NCBI GenBank assembly: GCA_023105745.1 | Contig: JALGQZ010000018.1 | Location: forward strand, 18,992,132-19,056,131 | From: Austropuccinia psidii | Taxonomy: Eukaryota > Basidiomycota > Pucciniomycetes > Pucciniales > Sphaerophragmiaceae | Direction of reading: 5' to 3' | Length of the DNA: 64,000 nt | In this document: positions 34,481 through 46,054 of the stretch, one piece after another | Layout of the letters: each line of letters begins with the position of its first letter | How positions within the stretch are numbered: position 1 is the first letter of the stretch | Program-made: the position numbers and the translations under genes | Notes under the pieces: model-generated | Databases searched by the model: none | The model's input: the letters and a program-made list of their open reading frames with translations, nothing else | Told to the model about the DNA's origin: nothing

Positions 34481-37445
34481 GGTCCATTAATTCTTTAATG
34501 TGCACTTCTAAGGCTTCTCTAGCTCTTGGACTGGCTGGATAAGCAGGTCTTCTTAATAAAGGTGGGTAAGGTTTTTCTACATTAAGAATTATATCCACTT
34601 CATGTCCAATTATGGCACCTAGTGGCTCTTTGTCAGTTGCAAAGGCATTTTTATACTTAAATAAGAGATCAATCAATTTTTCTTTCATTTTTTCTGTTAA
34701 TTCTTGATTGAATTCTGCCTCTTTGAGTTTTTCAGATATAAAAAGTTCCTTTTCTGGAATTTTTTCTTCATTCTTAATAACTGTGATTTGTTTTTTGTTA
34801 TTTAAGAATCCAAACTTTTGTCTTTTGTTATCTCCTATGGTAAAATATCTATCCTTTTGGTTGGAGATATCTATACCATAGATTGATAAGTAGTCATTCC
34901 CAAGTATGAAATGATTACTAGTACAGTTGTCCATTACTACAAACTCTACTTTAATTCTGACACATTGTGAGGGATGAGGAAAAATTAGTGTTAAATCAAT
35001 TATTCCAAGGGGCTTCATGCTCTCACTTGCACTACTAAATTTGACACCTTGTATTGGCATAAGTTTTTCTTGCCAGTCTGGGACAATGGCTTTTAAATAA
35101 CTTTTGCCAACACAAGTGCAATATGCTCCTGTATCCAAGTTAACCTTTCCTTCTTGGTTATTAACCATAACAATACTTATGCTTGATTTTCCAGCTGTAT
35201 ATCCCATTCCTTTTGCAGGTTTGGTTCTATACATTTTGGCATCTTGTATGTTTGTCAGATTTGTGTCAGATGTTCCAACTTGTGGCAAGTTTGAATTAAC
35301 ATCCAGTACTTCATAAATTATATCAATATTATTAATTTGTGCATTAATTATATTGATTTCATCACTTTCAGAGCTTTCTGACTTTTCTGTCTCTTTTTCA
35401 GAGTCAGATTCCTCTTCTTTGTCATTGTGGTTTTCTGTTTCCACAATTTCATTAATCTTTGCTTTTTTAAGGCAATTATTGGCTAAGTGTCCAATACCTC
35501 CACATTTATGGCATTTTCTTTGCTCATTATTGTTGGATGTATTGGGCTTAAAGGATTCTTTTGATTTATCTTTTTTGATAAATGGTTTATTTGGGCTTTT
35601 AATGTCCAATTTTTTCCAAGTCCTGCCAATTTTTGCTCTTGTCACTATATCTTCTAGTGCATTTATATACTCTTCTGTGGAGCATGGTTCTATGCACCTG
35701 CTTCTTAGGGCATGTTCTAGTTCCCCTCCACATTTTTTAAGTATTTTCATATGCACCATCTTCTGTGACATTTCTGGGTACAGTGCATTAAGCCTTTCAA
35801 CTTGTTTTAAGAACCAAGTTAAAGGTTTATCTTTCTCTGGGTCAAAGAAAGAGTTTTCAAATGCATTTTCTATCTTATACCTCCAGGCATCATTTGCCCA
35901 CTTGGTGATTATTTCTTGTTTCCACCAAGGCCAGGTATTTTTACCATTTGTCTGTCTTATGCCATAATACCATCTTTTTGCAGATTTCTCAAATAATGAA
36001 TGTAATCTTGCAGTGATTAATTCATCTGGTATAGCATAGTCTTCTTGTAACATGTCAATTGTTTTAATAAATGACATGTGGTCATATTCACCTTCTCCTG
36101 TGAATGTTGGCCATTCCTTCAATTGAGGTGCTTCTTTCATTAAGACTTGGTTATTGTCTTGGTGACTCAAGTCTGTTATGAAAGGATTTGACAATTCCTC
36201 TTTTGTTTTAACAGGGCTTCTTATATGAGAAAATGGTGTTGATAACTTTGGCATATTTAAATTAGCCTCATTAATTTTATCCATTTTTTCTGTAATAAGC
36301 CTTATTTCACTTTGAATATCATCTTTCAGATGCATTCTTTCTTCATCACTTTTTTCCACATGGTCCAAAAGTAATTTTTGGTGTGATGAAGTCTTTTCTT
36401 CAAATCTTTCAACAGAAATACTTAATTTATTTAATTTTTCTGTAAGATTGTCAATACTCACATCATAATTGATTGTCAAAGTCTTGTCTTTGATATCTTT
36501 TATGTATTTATACAATTCTTGTTGTCCTTGTATTAATTTTTGAGTATTGTCAATCAAATTCTTTGGTTTATTATTTTCAACAATAAACTTAATGTTGTCA
36601 ATTTCTTTTTTGTTTTGCACAACAATTTTTGTTAAAGAAGATAAATTGTTATTTATTTCTTGTAGTGATAATAAACTATTTTTAATTTCTTTTAGAGGTA
36701 ATATACTATTTTTAATTTCTGTTAAAGTATTTACAACATCTTTGGACAAGGTTATTTCTTTGGGAAATGAGGTTGTCTCATTCTTTGCTCTTCCTTGTCC
36801 TTGAATTCCATCAAGGTTCTGGCCATGTTGAAAACATTGTCCATGGCATCCTTTTGGATTCTTGGGATTCTGTAACTTGGGGAATATGGTTTCCTCCAAT
36901 GCTTTTTCTTGTTCTTCTTCCCTTCTTGGGGAAGTTGGTTGGCTTGAGGCTTGCTGGTAGAGGCTACTGGGGCTTCTTCCTTGGTTGCCTCCCTCTTTTT
37001 GGCATGATAATCCTTGATTTTTTTGATTTGAGGTTTGGATGACAGTGGATTCCATCCATTGGAGTATTTCACTATCTCCTCCTCTTTGAGGAACCTTTTC
37101 AGGATGTGCCAGGAGTTCATCACTCCTTGGTGTATTTGAGGCAGCATTTCCCAGTCTTTGTCCTTGTATACTGTGTAATACTGCTTGTACTGGCTCATGT
37201 AGATGTCTATTTGAGCCCTCTGAATGTGATTTGTACCTATTTGAGTTACTCATACTTAGTTCCAATTCAGGCTCAGATAGCATGGGCATTTCTGGGACTT
37301 GCCTTTGGGATAAGGCACTTCCTTGTGTGGATTCTGTTCCACTGGGGATATTGCCCTTTCTTTTCCCTTTTGAGGGATCAATTCTACCTCTGAGTCCAGC
37401 TCCATCTGATTGGATGGAGTATTGGGAACCTCTTCTGGTAGTCAT
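34443..37445 (-). CDS. E2 Gag-protease (1000-residue open frame)
   Basis: An open frame starting [15 protein letters not shown]. The first about 230 residues may not be the true Gag: a second frame (36752-37198) is open over the same bases and looks more protein-like. From about residue 230 there are coiled-coil-like Lys/Glu/Asn-rich stretches (residues 230-390), a capsid-like block with [16 protein letters not shown] and [14 protein letters not shown], a CCHC knuckle [14 protein letters not shown] (about residue 643) and a protease with [12 protein letters not shown] (about residue 767). The final part enters the RT N-terminus ([16 protein letters not shown]) and ends by frameshift. The product packages RNA and matures the polyprotein. 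Confidence 0.85.
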   Translation of the reverse strand: MTTRRGSQYSIQSDGAGLRGRIDPSKGKRKGNIPSGTESTQGSALSQRQVPEMPMLSEPELELSMSNSNRYKSHSEGSNRHLHEPVQAVLHSIQGQRLGNAASNTPRSDELLAHPEKVPQRGGDSEILQWMESTVIQTSNQKNQGLSCQKEGGNQGRSPSSLYQQASSQPTSPRREEEQEKALEETIFPKLQNPKNPKGCHGQCFQHGQNLDGIQGQGRAKNETTSFPKEITLSKDVVNTLTEIKNSILPLKEIKNSLLSLQEINNNLSSLTKIVVQNKKEIDNIKFIVENNKPKNLIDNTQKLIQGQQELYKYIKDIKDKTLTINYDVSIDNLTEKLNKLSISVERFEEKTSSHQKLLLDHVEKSDEERMHLKDDIQSEIRLITEKMDKINEANLNMPKLSTPFSHIRSPVKTKEELSNPFITDLSHQDNNQVLMKEAPQLKEWPTFTGEGEYDHMSFIKTIDMLQEDYAIPDELITARLHSLFEKSAKRWYYGIRQTNGKNTWPWWKQEIITKWANDAWRYKIENAFENSFFDPEKDKPLTWFLKQVERLNALYPEMSQKMVHMKILKKCGGELEHALRSRCIEPCSTEEYINALEDIVTRAKIGRTWKKLDIKSPNKPFIKKDKSKESFKPNTSNNNEQRKCHKCGGIGHLANNCLKKAKINEIVETENHNDKEEESDSEKETEKSESSESDEINIINAQINNIDIIYEVLDVNSNLPQVGTSDTNLTNIQDAKMYRTKPAKGMGYTAGKSSISIVMVNNQEGKVNLDTGAYCTCVGKSYLKAIVPDWQEKLMPIQGVKFSSASESMKPLGIIDLTLIFPHPSQCVRIKVEFVVMDNCTSNHFILGNDYLSIYGIDISNQKDRYFTIGDNKRQKFGFLNNKKQITVIKNEEKIPEKELFISEKLKEAEFNQELTEKMKEKLIDLLFKYKNAFATDKEPLGAIIGHEVDIILNVEKPYPPLLRRPAYPASPRAREALEVHIKELMDLGVLGRLDIMNK
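36752..37198 (-). CDS. Overlapping Gag-like frame of E2, ending at a possible -1 slippery site
   Basis: 148 residues in a frame different from the 1000-residue frame over the same bases. It starts [18 protein letters not shown] and has a regular amphipathic, Lys-rich composition. The frame extends upstream through [11 protein letters not shown] to two stops near 37240, and beyond them to [15 protein letters not shown], in phase with a putative exon at 37514-37670. The heptamer TTTCCCA (36761-36767) lies in X_XXY_YYZ register two codons before its TAA stop; a -1 slip there would join FPKEITLS of the main frame. Whether slippage or splicing joins them is inference. Confidence 0.5.
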   Translation of the reverse strand: MSQYKQYYTVYKDKDWEMLPQIHQGVMNSWHILKRFLKEEEIVKYSNGWNPLSSKPQIKKIKDYHAKKREATKEEAPVASTSKPQANQLPQEGKKNKKKHWRKPYSPSYRIPRIQKDAMDNVFNMARTLMEFKDKEEQRMRQPHFPKK

Positions 37446-37513
37446 AATTTAAAGAATAAGAAAAAATAAAAGTATTAATAAAATTCTTTCATGGCAATTT
37501 AAAAAGAGGTGCT

Positions 37514-37670
37514 CACCTTCAGAGTCTTGAATGGTGGGCCCTGGAAAGTCTAATTTCTTAGCTTTCTTTCTTTTGGTGATAACTGGTGCTGGAGAACTTT
37601 GACAAGTTTCTTCCACCAATCTCTCAACAGTAGCTTGGTTGTCTTCTGTTGGGTTATCTTCAAACACTAA
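37514..37670 (-). other. Possible 5' exon of the E2 gag gene
   Basis: A frame reading FEDNPTEDNQATVERLVE and KRKKAKKLDFPGPTIQDSE ends at AAG|GTGAGC. Splicing to an AG in ACTACCAG at 37433-37440 would continue as [18 protein letters not shown] in the frame of the overlapping ORF. An AG after a T-rich tract precedes it near 37671. Unproven, but the composition is coding-like. Confidence 0.4.
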
Positions 37671-38149
37671 AAAAGACAAATAAATATAAGTCTTTTTATA
37701 AGAAGTGTTATTTTTGGCAAGATATGGCAATTTTCCACATAGAAATTGCTTTTATATCTTTGAAAAATTGAAATAAATAAAGAAATGAATAAAAATGAAT
37801 AAAAATAACTTCTTTATTTGTTTTTAATATTTTTTAATATTTTTTATATATTTTTTATTTTTAAAGAATAAGATAAAAAATGAATATGATTCTTATAAAA
37901 TTAAATTATAATAAAAATTATTTTTAATTTATAAAATATCTCTTTTAATCACTAGAGTCACTCAAAGAAAGTTCTTGCAAGTCTAAGGATGTGAAAAACC
38001 ACGTGTAAGACAGTACAATTGCTTTCCAAATGCCTCAATAGCTTTTAAAATCAATAAAATATAAAATTATTATATAATTTTATGATTATAAATATAATTT
38101 ATTATTGGATAAACCCAAATAGAATCTTTTTAAAGGTCTTTTAAGTAAA

Positions 38150-38168
38150 TATCACGGCCAAGCCCCCA
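38150..38168 (-). other. Primer-binding site of Ty3 E2
   Basis: Two bases inside the 5' LTR the minus strand reads TGGGGGCTTGGCCGTGAT. The TGG start fits a tRNA 3' CCA; the tRNA is not identified. Confidence 0.7.
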
Positions 38169-38170
38169 AA

Positions 38171-40149
38171 TGTAAGGTTTGACTATGAAACAATAAGTAA
38201 AAATTACTAATTTTTTACTTATTGTACTCTGAATGTCCTTATAATTGAAATAAATAAGATTAAAATAATAATAATAATAAAGAAATATTATTATTATGGC
38301 GTAAAAAATATTATATTATTAAATAAATATAATAATAAAATTAATATTATATGAAATTATAATATTATAAATAATATATTATAAAGCTCTTTATTATTGT
38401 TACCAACAAATAATAAAGGTGTAAAAAACTGTTTTTTATAAATAAAAAACAATTAATAACAATAATATTACTAGTATTAAAGTTATATATTAATATAAAT
38501 ACTATTTATATTAAATAAGAATTATTAAGAGTAATAATAAGAGAGAAATTATTATAATAAGATGAAATAACCTACTTTTAACACTTAAAATAATAATTTT
38601 GAGATATTTTATGCCAAAAGAATATAATAAAACTTTTTCAAATTGTATTTACAATAAAAAATAAAGAAAATTACTAAAATTCTTGATTTTACGTGGAAAT
38701 GAGTTTATAGAGAGATTTATGACAAAAACAATTAAAGAATTGATTTAATCACGTAAAAATAGTGATTAATATTAAGATGGTCTTTGGTCTTTAATAATAT
38801 AAGAGTTTTATATATAAAGAATAAAGAAATTACCTTTTATTTAATTGATTTAATGTTTTTGATGCGTCTGAGGGGTAAATAGAGTAAAAAGAGCTCTATT
38901 TATAGTAAATACCTCCCTCCTAGAGTCCAACAGGCTTCTAGTAGACGTGTACTGATCATATCCACTGGAATTGATCAATATTTTAAGTTTTGAGGGTGAT
39001 TACATCATGATCAAACCATATTACATCATTGTTACACCATTATTTAGAGTTATCACTATAACTCTAAGTTTGATGACATCAGAGGCTTGGCAGAACCCCA
39101 AATCTCGTGGATTTTATTAGTTTTAATCATAAACTAATAGTATTCACCAATTTTATCACTCTTAAGACTGTTAAACTTAAATTAAGGTTACAGTATGTGA
39201 TCATAACAGCTCAAATTAAGCTCAAGCTTTGATCCTCAATACCTTTTAAGATTTACACGCTAAAGCAATTCAGAGAGTGAATTCTGATAGCCTGGCATAA
39301 CCTTATTATGCTGCCAAGAGCTTTTCATTACATCATCAAAACTCTAATTTTGATGATTTTTCTTGTAACTCATCTTTTCTGTCGAAATTCAATATTTTAA
39401 ACTTCAAACCTTGATTTCAGGGGGTTATACCCTGAATTTAATAATAAAAATTACATCATTCTTCACGTATGAACTAGGAGAATCCAACTGTGTACTTTTT
39501 TTTAAGTTTGGAACACTTTCACAACAAAGTGGTCAACAGCTCTGTTGATTTTTATCAATAATTCATCATAGGTTTTAACCTTGTTTATAATTTTTAAAAT
39601 AAAGTTCATATCTGTGTTTTTACAGTAATTACGTGGTAACTTTATTTTTGGTTCATCATTCTATCATGTATAGTTTAGAAGATATTAGCTATGATCCTTG
39701 AATATATGCGTTGACCAAAAAAGTGCATATATTCAGGATAATTCCTTAAGTATTAACATTGGAAATTAGCTTATTAATTGTTTTATGTGTGGAATTTCAT
39801 GGGGAATCCACTGGTACAATTTATTTTACATGTTGCTTCATTAGTGTGTGAGATAAATAAGGTTTTATGGTTTTTATAAGGTATTATACCTTATAATTCC
39901 TTAAATATTGACTTTACAGATATGCCATAAAAATGGTATATGTGTATTTTTCCATGGGGAATCCAATGGTATAATTTATTTTTTATTTTGATTCATTTGT
40001 TTTTAAGTTAAGCCAATTTTTGTACCAATTTATGGTATTTTTTGTATATTTAATTAATTATTTTTAATGTATAATTATATTAAAAGTCTAATTATTCTGA
40101 GTCTTTTTGTGACCTTATTGGGTATGTGGTCATATCTCAAAGGCTCACA
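38171..40149 (-). repeat. 5' LTR of Ty3 E2
   Basis: 1979 bp, a near copy of 29481-31529 with some short deletions, for example one TTTTATTAGCTTTAATCATA unit. It carries the promoter of the minus-strand element. Confidence 0.95.
38897..38904 (-). promoter_or_regulatory. TATA box in the E2 5' LTR
   Basis: Minus strand TATAAATA, conserved in both LTRs; a likely start region for the Gag-Pol transcript about 1.5 kb upstream of the gag frame. Confidence 0.55.
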
Positions 40150-40154
40150 CAAGT
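40150..40154. repeat. Target site duplication of Ty3 E2, right
   Basis: CAAGT, identical to 29476-29480. Confidence 0.93.
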
Positions 40155-41165
40155 CCAGATGTGGTGAAGACAGTTGGAAGGGGATGTTTTTTTTTGGACA
40201 CAAAAGAAAATATACCACAAGTCCAGGAATTGAGATCATTTAAATCTTTATGTGGCTTATTGAAAAATACATCTTGAGTGAAAATGACATTTGTAGAGGA
40301 TTTGAATTCCTCCTTTGGATTGGAAGAAGTCTATTAAAGACTACCAAATTTGGGTAATTTTGCTGCTGCCATTAATCATTAATTTTCATCTTCAGCTAAT
40401 TTAAGAAAATTAGATATTCTTTAGTAAATTAATTTTCCATATTGTTGAAGTTTGGACCATTGCTTATTATCTGTTTCAATTTGATAAGGAGTCAAACCAG
40501 GTTTTTGGGAGTAAAAACCTAAAATTTCTGAGATTAATGAGTAATTACTAAACTACAAATGAAAAAAAATCACACACCTGCAGATTTTCCAGAATCAAAA
40601 CCAGGACAAAATCCAATACCTTTCATAATTCCACCTAGCACTTGTTTATTGGTTTTAATTTCTTTGCTATTTTGGGATAAGGTAATGAAGGTAATAATAA
40701 GGTCTTTTAAGATTTCAGAGTGGCAAGAAAAAATTTTAGAAGGGGTGATTTCATAAATGATGACAGGTAAAAATGGCTTTTTTGTTTTATAACTGATTAC
40801 ATAAGGATGTGGTAAAGTGTTTACTTATGGGAGGTTTTAACTATGAGTAATTGGCTGCTTACTTGTCAATTGAAATGGTTGAGAAGTTTTCATACTCTCT
40901 TTTTTAATCACCAAGGTGAGACCTGATCTGTCTTGAATCATGGATATGTTGTCTTTGGCTTTGGTTCAGCTTTCTTTTATGATTTGTTTTGGTATTATTT
41001 TCCTCATTATATTCTATACTTAGTTTAGTCCTAACCATGACGTAAAGAGGAGGAATAATAGCTTCATCATCTTTCATATCATTCTGATGATGTGCTTAAT
41101 CTGGTTTGGTCCTAACCATGACATCATCAGAATAATTTTCATAGTGAGAGAGAGGAGGAAGGTTT
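40150..41165 (-). pseudogene. Harbinger-borne TET/JBP-like dioxygenase gene, 5' part
   Basis: Homologous over its length to the hAT-borne gene. From the N-terminus: two VMVRTK motifs (matching the two VGTQP motifs), YENFSTISIDK and LKPPISKHF, then VLGGIMKGIGFCPGFDSGKSAG, broken here by an intron (GTGTGTG at 40577 to TTTTAG at 40519, 59 nt). It resumes FYSQKPGLTPYQIETDNKQW and reaches NKPHKDLND, the HxD iron-ligand motif (His codon 40250-40252), and DLNSWTCGIFSF. At least four in-frame stops, one a Trp to TAG. The gene then runs into the Ty3 insertion and resumes at 29480. Enzyme family and iron ligands are clear; substrate is inference. Confidence 0.85.
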
Positions 41166-41229
41166 TTCTGAATTTCAATGATGAAGGAAGGGGATTTAAA
41201 TTAAATTACATTTCAGAAATAACCCTTAT

Positions 41230-41760
41230 AAATAATCCCCCCCCATATTGAGAAAAAATTAAAAAAGATGAATAATTAAAAAACATTTGAGCAGGATCAT
41301 CAGCATGATCCAATATCATCATTTAAAAAAAGAATCCAAAAGAAATGAAAATAAGAATAAAAATAAGAATCATGAGAAATTATCATGATCAATTAACAAA
41401 AAAAATAAAACAAAAATATTCATCAGTTATGATCATCATCCAAAAAAAACAATGGTTAGTTTGGAAAAGGAAAATAAAATTAAAATAAAAATGATCAGTA
41501 ATCATCATGTATGGTCATTATTAAACAAATGAAATAAGAATTGATTATTAATGATTATCATCAGAAAAAAATTGAAAAAAAACATTGGTTAGTTTTGATG
41601 ATCATCAGAAAAATAAAAAGAGAAAAAAAAATGAAATTAAAGATAATCAGTAATTATCATGATTAAATAAATAAAAAAAGATCACCAGTGATGATCATTG
41701 GCAAAAAAAGAAAAAACAATAACATTGGTTAGTTATAGGAAAAATCTATTTAAAAAATCA
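41230..41760. repeat. Interspersed GATGATCATCA-like words in A-rich DNA
   Basis: About ten loose copies of GATCATCATC, AATCATCATG and GGTTAGTTTTGATGATCATC separated by A-runs. There is no coding frame. It lies between the dioxygenase and SANT-like genes of the Harbinger element, upstream of the former, so it could be its promoter region. Confidence 0.55.
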
Positions 41761-42035
41761 AAAAAAAATATAAAAATCTTAATGTCCTCCTGGAGGCCAT
41801 TAAAATGTGAAAAATCAAAAAAATATTTAAATGGATTCAGATCAATTTGACTCAGAAAAGCCATAGAACCTCCCAGATGCCTTTCTGGGAGGCTCTAGGG
41901 TGACTGAAGGATGTATAGGGATGAGACTGAGGTGATGATGGTGAAGATAAAGCTGTTCAAAGAAAATGAAATAAAGTAAATCAGTTTCAGTGCAAGAGCT
42001 GGGAGTGAAAGAGTAAAATTTCTACCAGGGTTGGT

Positions 42036-42330
42036 TTTGGAAGAGATGTGATTTTGTGGAGATGATTTTTTTATTCAAAAAACAAAATCTGGCTGGTATT
42101 TGGAAAAATATTTCCAGTAGAGATGATTTCTTTCTTATTTCAAAAACAAAATTCAACTGGTATTTAAGAAAACAAAACAAAAATTTCAGTGGAGATAATT
42201 TCTTTTTTTGAAAAAATTGACTTATATTTGAAGAAAATTCAAAAAAAAAGAAATTCAGTGGAGATGATTTCTTTTTTATTTGCAAAACAAAATTAAAATT
42301 GGAAGGGGCAATCCGCTTGTATTTGAAATA
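42036..42330. repeat. Imperfect tandem repeat, unit about 65-75 bp
   Basis: Four to five units share GTGGAGATGATTTCTTTTTT, AAAACAAAATT and CTGGTATTTG, starting near 42037, 42117, 42189 and 42259. Lies in the Harbinger interior between the dioxygenase and SANT-like genes. No ORF of interest. Confidence 0.7.
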
Positions 42331-42924
42331 AGTTCAAAAAATCAAAAAAAGAAAAAAGAAGTTCAGAGTGAGCCTTTAAATTCAATTTGAACAAACTTGG
42401 TTGATCATCGGTCTTTGGAACACAAAAGCTCAATTCAAAACTTTCCCAAATTTTCAATTTTTTAATAAATTGTAATTTGATTTCAAAACATAAGATGAAT
42501 TTCAGCTTTGTGCCCCAATTGTGAATAAAAATCAATTATATTTGACAAATCACCACATCAAAAAATGATCACACAAAATACACCTAATGTGTGATTTTTT
42601 ATTGATTAATGTCAAAATGTGTTCCAGCTCTGTAATTGGCCTGCTTTATGACAACTATGCTATAGTGAAATCCATCTGGAATTTCTTTTCATTCCAATTC
42701 CTGATTCCACTTCTATTTTTCAAATTCATATTTCTTGGTGTGTTTTTTCTCATCAAACTTCATTTGCTTTTGTAACTTGACTTCTTCAAACCATTTCTGT
42801 TCCATATTCCTCACTTTCTCCTCATGCCACCACTCCCTGTCCCACCGCAAACAAGCATTATCACTTGTTTCATGAGCTAAGAATAATTACTTTGGCAGTA
42901 GGATTGATCAGAGTAGCCATAAAT

Positions 42925-43700
42925 TCAATACATGACCTTTTTCCATGATTCAAGAAAATTTGCATATGTAGGTGCAAACATACCCATTGACCTTTTCCTA
43001 GATCCACTCTTGTCATTAAAGTTGGGAATCAATTCTTGATTATGCTTTTGTGTTGACCATATTATGTATTTACTTTGCTGATCAAAGGAGAGATAATCAA
43101 CATTGGATTTCATAAATATCATGCTTAAACATACTTAGTGATTCATCTTGAAGGTTTTCTGCTTGAACTAAGTCCTGATCATTATTAATGAAAGGATCCA
43201 GATTGAGAGGTGATTGCAAACAATTATTCTCCTTTGAAATTCAAATTAGCTTCAATTATCTCAGTTAAAAATAAAAAGAGACAATAACTCACCTTATCAA
43301 GAAAAATATCATCATCATCACCACCATTTAAGCTGTCTTTTTCTTGCAAATCATAGCTTAAAATGGGAGTGACATTGGGCTTGTGGCCAAAGAGTGCATC
43401 CAATTCAGCATGGCAAAAAAACATACTTTCAAGCTTCTCACTCATTTATTTGATTCCTTTACTCTCATCTTCTTCAGTTAGTCCAGCCCCAGTTGGATTT
43501 TTGAATTATTTTGCTTCCATATACCTCTTTTTATATGTTCGCCATTGATCTTGGAGGCTGCTTGAATTAAGGTTTAGGTGATTTTGTGATTTTTTTTTAC
43601 CTCAATGGCCATAAGCTGAAAACCATGCTTCTTTGATAAAGGTGGCCTTCCAATTAATTTTTAACCACTAGTACAAAAACATGCCTTTAAATTTGATTTT
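42925..43700 (-). pseudogene. SANT/Myb-like DNA-binding protein of the Harbinger-like element
   Basis: The second protein usual in PIF/Harbinger elements, which helps transposase bind and enter the nucleus. Read across an intron near 43560-43600: LQDQWRTYKKRYMEAK, TGAGLTEEDESKGIK, then EKLESMFFCHAELDALFGHK and PNVTP, the C-terminal pattern of SANT/trihelix-like transposon proteins. After an intron starting GTGAGTTATTG at 43292 an acidic tail follows (SPLNLDPFINNDQDLVQAE) and a basic end DKSGSRKRSMGMF to the stop at 42925. Two in-frame stops (TAA after MEAK and after SKGIK) mark it as a pseudogene. Confidence 0.72.
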
Positions 43701-44073
43701 ATTGAATGCTAATTAATTATGGTTAAATGATTGGTACAGATTAAGTGACCTGACAGATGAGGAAGACTGGAGGTGATCTTTATATTTGACTTGATGTGTT
43801 TTTCTTTGGAAAAAGAAATCATTAAATAGATGAAGAAATATAAATGAATTGTAAGCTGTTTGGTCAGATTGTCAAAAATGGAGTTTGGAAGAATGTGTTG
43901 TAAAGTTGTGAATTGTGAATACTCATTTGGGTTAGGTTTCAAACTGAAATCCCAGACTCATGGTATTTGATGAAAATACCACAGGAATCAGTTAAAATTT
44001 CATTTTATCTACACATAAAAAACCCAGGACTTAGTGTTGGGATTTGGGAGTCAAATCTCCTATTATTTTAAGA

Positions 44074-44100
44074 TGGTATTTGGTAACTTTGACACCCCCT
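44074..44100 (-). repeat. Right terminal inverted repeat of the Harbinger-like element
   Basis: Reverse complement reads AGGGGGTGTCAA then TTACCAAATACCA; 22 of 27 bases match 8727-8753. TAATA follows directly outside. Confidence 0.75.
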
Positions 44101-44104
44101 AATA

Positions 44105-46054
44105 TAAGTAAAAAAGAGATAATAAATGAATCAATTATCTGAATTAAAAGTCTGATTATTTCTTTCTTGGGGTTTTTTTGTTTTGGATAAAAATTTCACA
44201 ATAAGAAAAGTCTCATTATGAAAGAATGACTTAATAAAAAAAGGCTAAATATACAACTTTTTATTGTTCTGTGGTGTTTTTTTGGATTGATTTTTATCTC
44301 ATTTTTTTAAATTTTTACAAGAAAAATTGCTTTCAATTTATTCTTTTTTGGTTTTTTCATTTGATCTTTCTTGAATCTATAAAAGAAAATTAAATAAATA
44401 TTACAAAGATCATAACAGAAGTTTTTTTCAAAAAAATAAACGATGTTGAAATCAATTGAAAAATTTAAAAAAAAAACACTTTAAATTCAAGTTTTTTTTT
44501 GAAAAGAGAAAAATGTTTTTTGAATTTAATTTTGAAATATATTTATATAAATAATTTGATTTATTGCTGCAAAAACAATATATATACAAGTTAACTCTAG
44601 TTTATACAAAAGCATAAGAGATGGTAATCTTTATTAATATATAGTCAATATTCTTAGTTGTTTAAATTTTTTTGCTGTTACCAATTATAGGATATATTCC
44701 AGTTTTATGTCATTATATTCAAGATTATTAATTTTGTGGATATTCCTAACTTCATTTTTTTATTTATTTTAATTTTTCAAATTTTCTCATTTATTGATTT
44801 ATTAATTAATGTAATCATCTAATCATATCAAAAATTCCTGTACATCTTAGAAAACTGTATTATTTTGAGGCTTTAAAAAACAGAATAAATTTAACTCCTT
44901 GTTATCAAAAAAGAAAAATAACTTTTTTTAAATTCAAACTTCGAATACAAATATGAATGGAATGAAAATTAACCTCAACTGATAGCTTTGATCTAATAAA
45001 TTAAATTACTAAAAGAAACACTTTCCATATCAAAAATATTAATTTTACTCTCTTCAAATTTCAAACATACTTCTATTGAATTAATTTATTACTTTAAAAT
45101 GTTAAGTATAAAGTTTGAAGAATCCTTTTTTTAATATAATTATTTTTCACTGAGTTTATTTAAATGAGAACTGATGAAATCAGAAATTTCCGAATAAAAC
45201 AGAATTTAACTCTTTATACTGCATAATAGTTCACTAATTAAGTGTAAGTATTCAATATTTAAGGAATACTTTAAAATCCAAAATACATAAATTGAGATAT
45301 AAAAAATCAATTTGATCAAAAATTCTCTTGGAATTTCCAAATTAAAATATATATACATTTCAAATGATATGCTGAAAACCCACTGTAAAGAGAATATACT
45401 ATATCATGCCTATCAGGATAATATTGATCTCAAATTTATGTACTTTGATATAAATGAATTATTTAGTTATGATATGAAAGTATATATTGATTTGGGCTAA
45501 CTATAATCAAAAAATACTTATATTTTGAGTTCCTCAGCCCAATATATATTAAATCCTAGTATATTCTGGCTTAAATTCCTATTTCTTAACTTTTTTGAAA
45601 TTTTCCTTTCTTTTTTAGATATGAATAGAGATCTTCAATATATTAAAAACATTGGGAGATATATGAGGTATATATTGATATGAATTTTTTAAGAGGAAGA
45701 AATTTGATAAGCTAATGTAAATTTATTAATATATTTATGTCTTGAGAAAAGAATAAATTCTTAAAGAGCTTCTTTCAAAACAAAAGCTCTTAATATAATT
45801 ATATTTTATTCATTTAATATTTTACCCTATATTGAATAGGAAAATAATTTATGTTGGCATATTAGGAAGTATCAAAATATTCATAAAGCATACCTAAAAA
45901 ATTTAACTTTTTTTTTAACTCAATAATATTAATTCTAATGAAAATTGAAATCAATTAAGCACTACAAACCCCTTTCTGTTCTTGAAGTACTAGAGATTTA
46001 AAAGTCTTACCTGTCAGCCTGTGAATCAAAACCAGAGCACAAGCATGACACTAA
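44105..46054. other. AT-rich stretch without recognisable gene
   Basis: A 62-codon frame at 45312-45500 has no recognisable motif and is of chance length in this composition. No repeats or TIRs were seen. It separates the Harbinger-like element from hAT copy B. Confidence 0.6.

Larger units (their letters stand above)
29481..40149 (-). mobile_element. Ty3/gypsy chromovirus E2, complete with both LTRs, minus strand
   Basis: 10.7 kb with LTRs of 2049 and 1979 bp (plus-strand ends TGTAAGG and CTCACA), 5-bp duplications CAAGT, a primer-binding site and a polypurine tract. The interior encodes Gag, protease, RT, RNase H, integrase and a chromodomain. It has two clear pol lesions, a one-base deletion near 34470 and a TAA at 32314-32316, so it is recent but probably inactive. 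It sits inside the Harbinger-borne TET/JBP-like gene, antisense-neutral (same strand). Confidence 0.95.
8728..44099. mobile_element. PIF/Harbinger-like DNA transposon carrying a TET/JBP-like gene, split by nested insertions
   Basis: The ends are GGGGGCGTCAA at 8728 and TTGACACCCCC at 44099. Including the adjacent A/T, 27 terminal bases match as inverted repeats with five differences. TAATA lies directly outside both ends (8723-8727 and 44100-44104), so a target duplication of 5 bp, or AAT if the terminal A belongs to the element, is possible; Harbinger elements normally make 3 bp. Subtracting hAT copy A and the Ty3 element with their target duplications leaves about 5.9 kb holding a DDE transposase (plus), a TET/JBP-like gene (minus) and a SANT/Myb-like gene (minus). 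Transposase plus SANT/Myb protein is the standard Harbinger pair. Confidence 0.8.

Noticed and set aside
42022..42535. Lys/Phe/Ser-rich minus-strand frames of 80-87 codons
   Set aside because: They are translations of the 65-75 bp tandem repeat and A-rich DNA.
45312..45500. 62-codon open frame
   Set aside because: No motif, no homologous copy, length expected by chance in this base composition.
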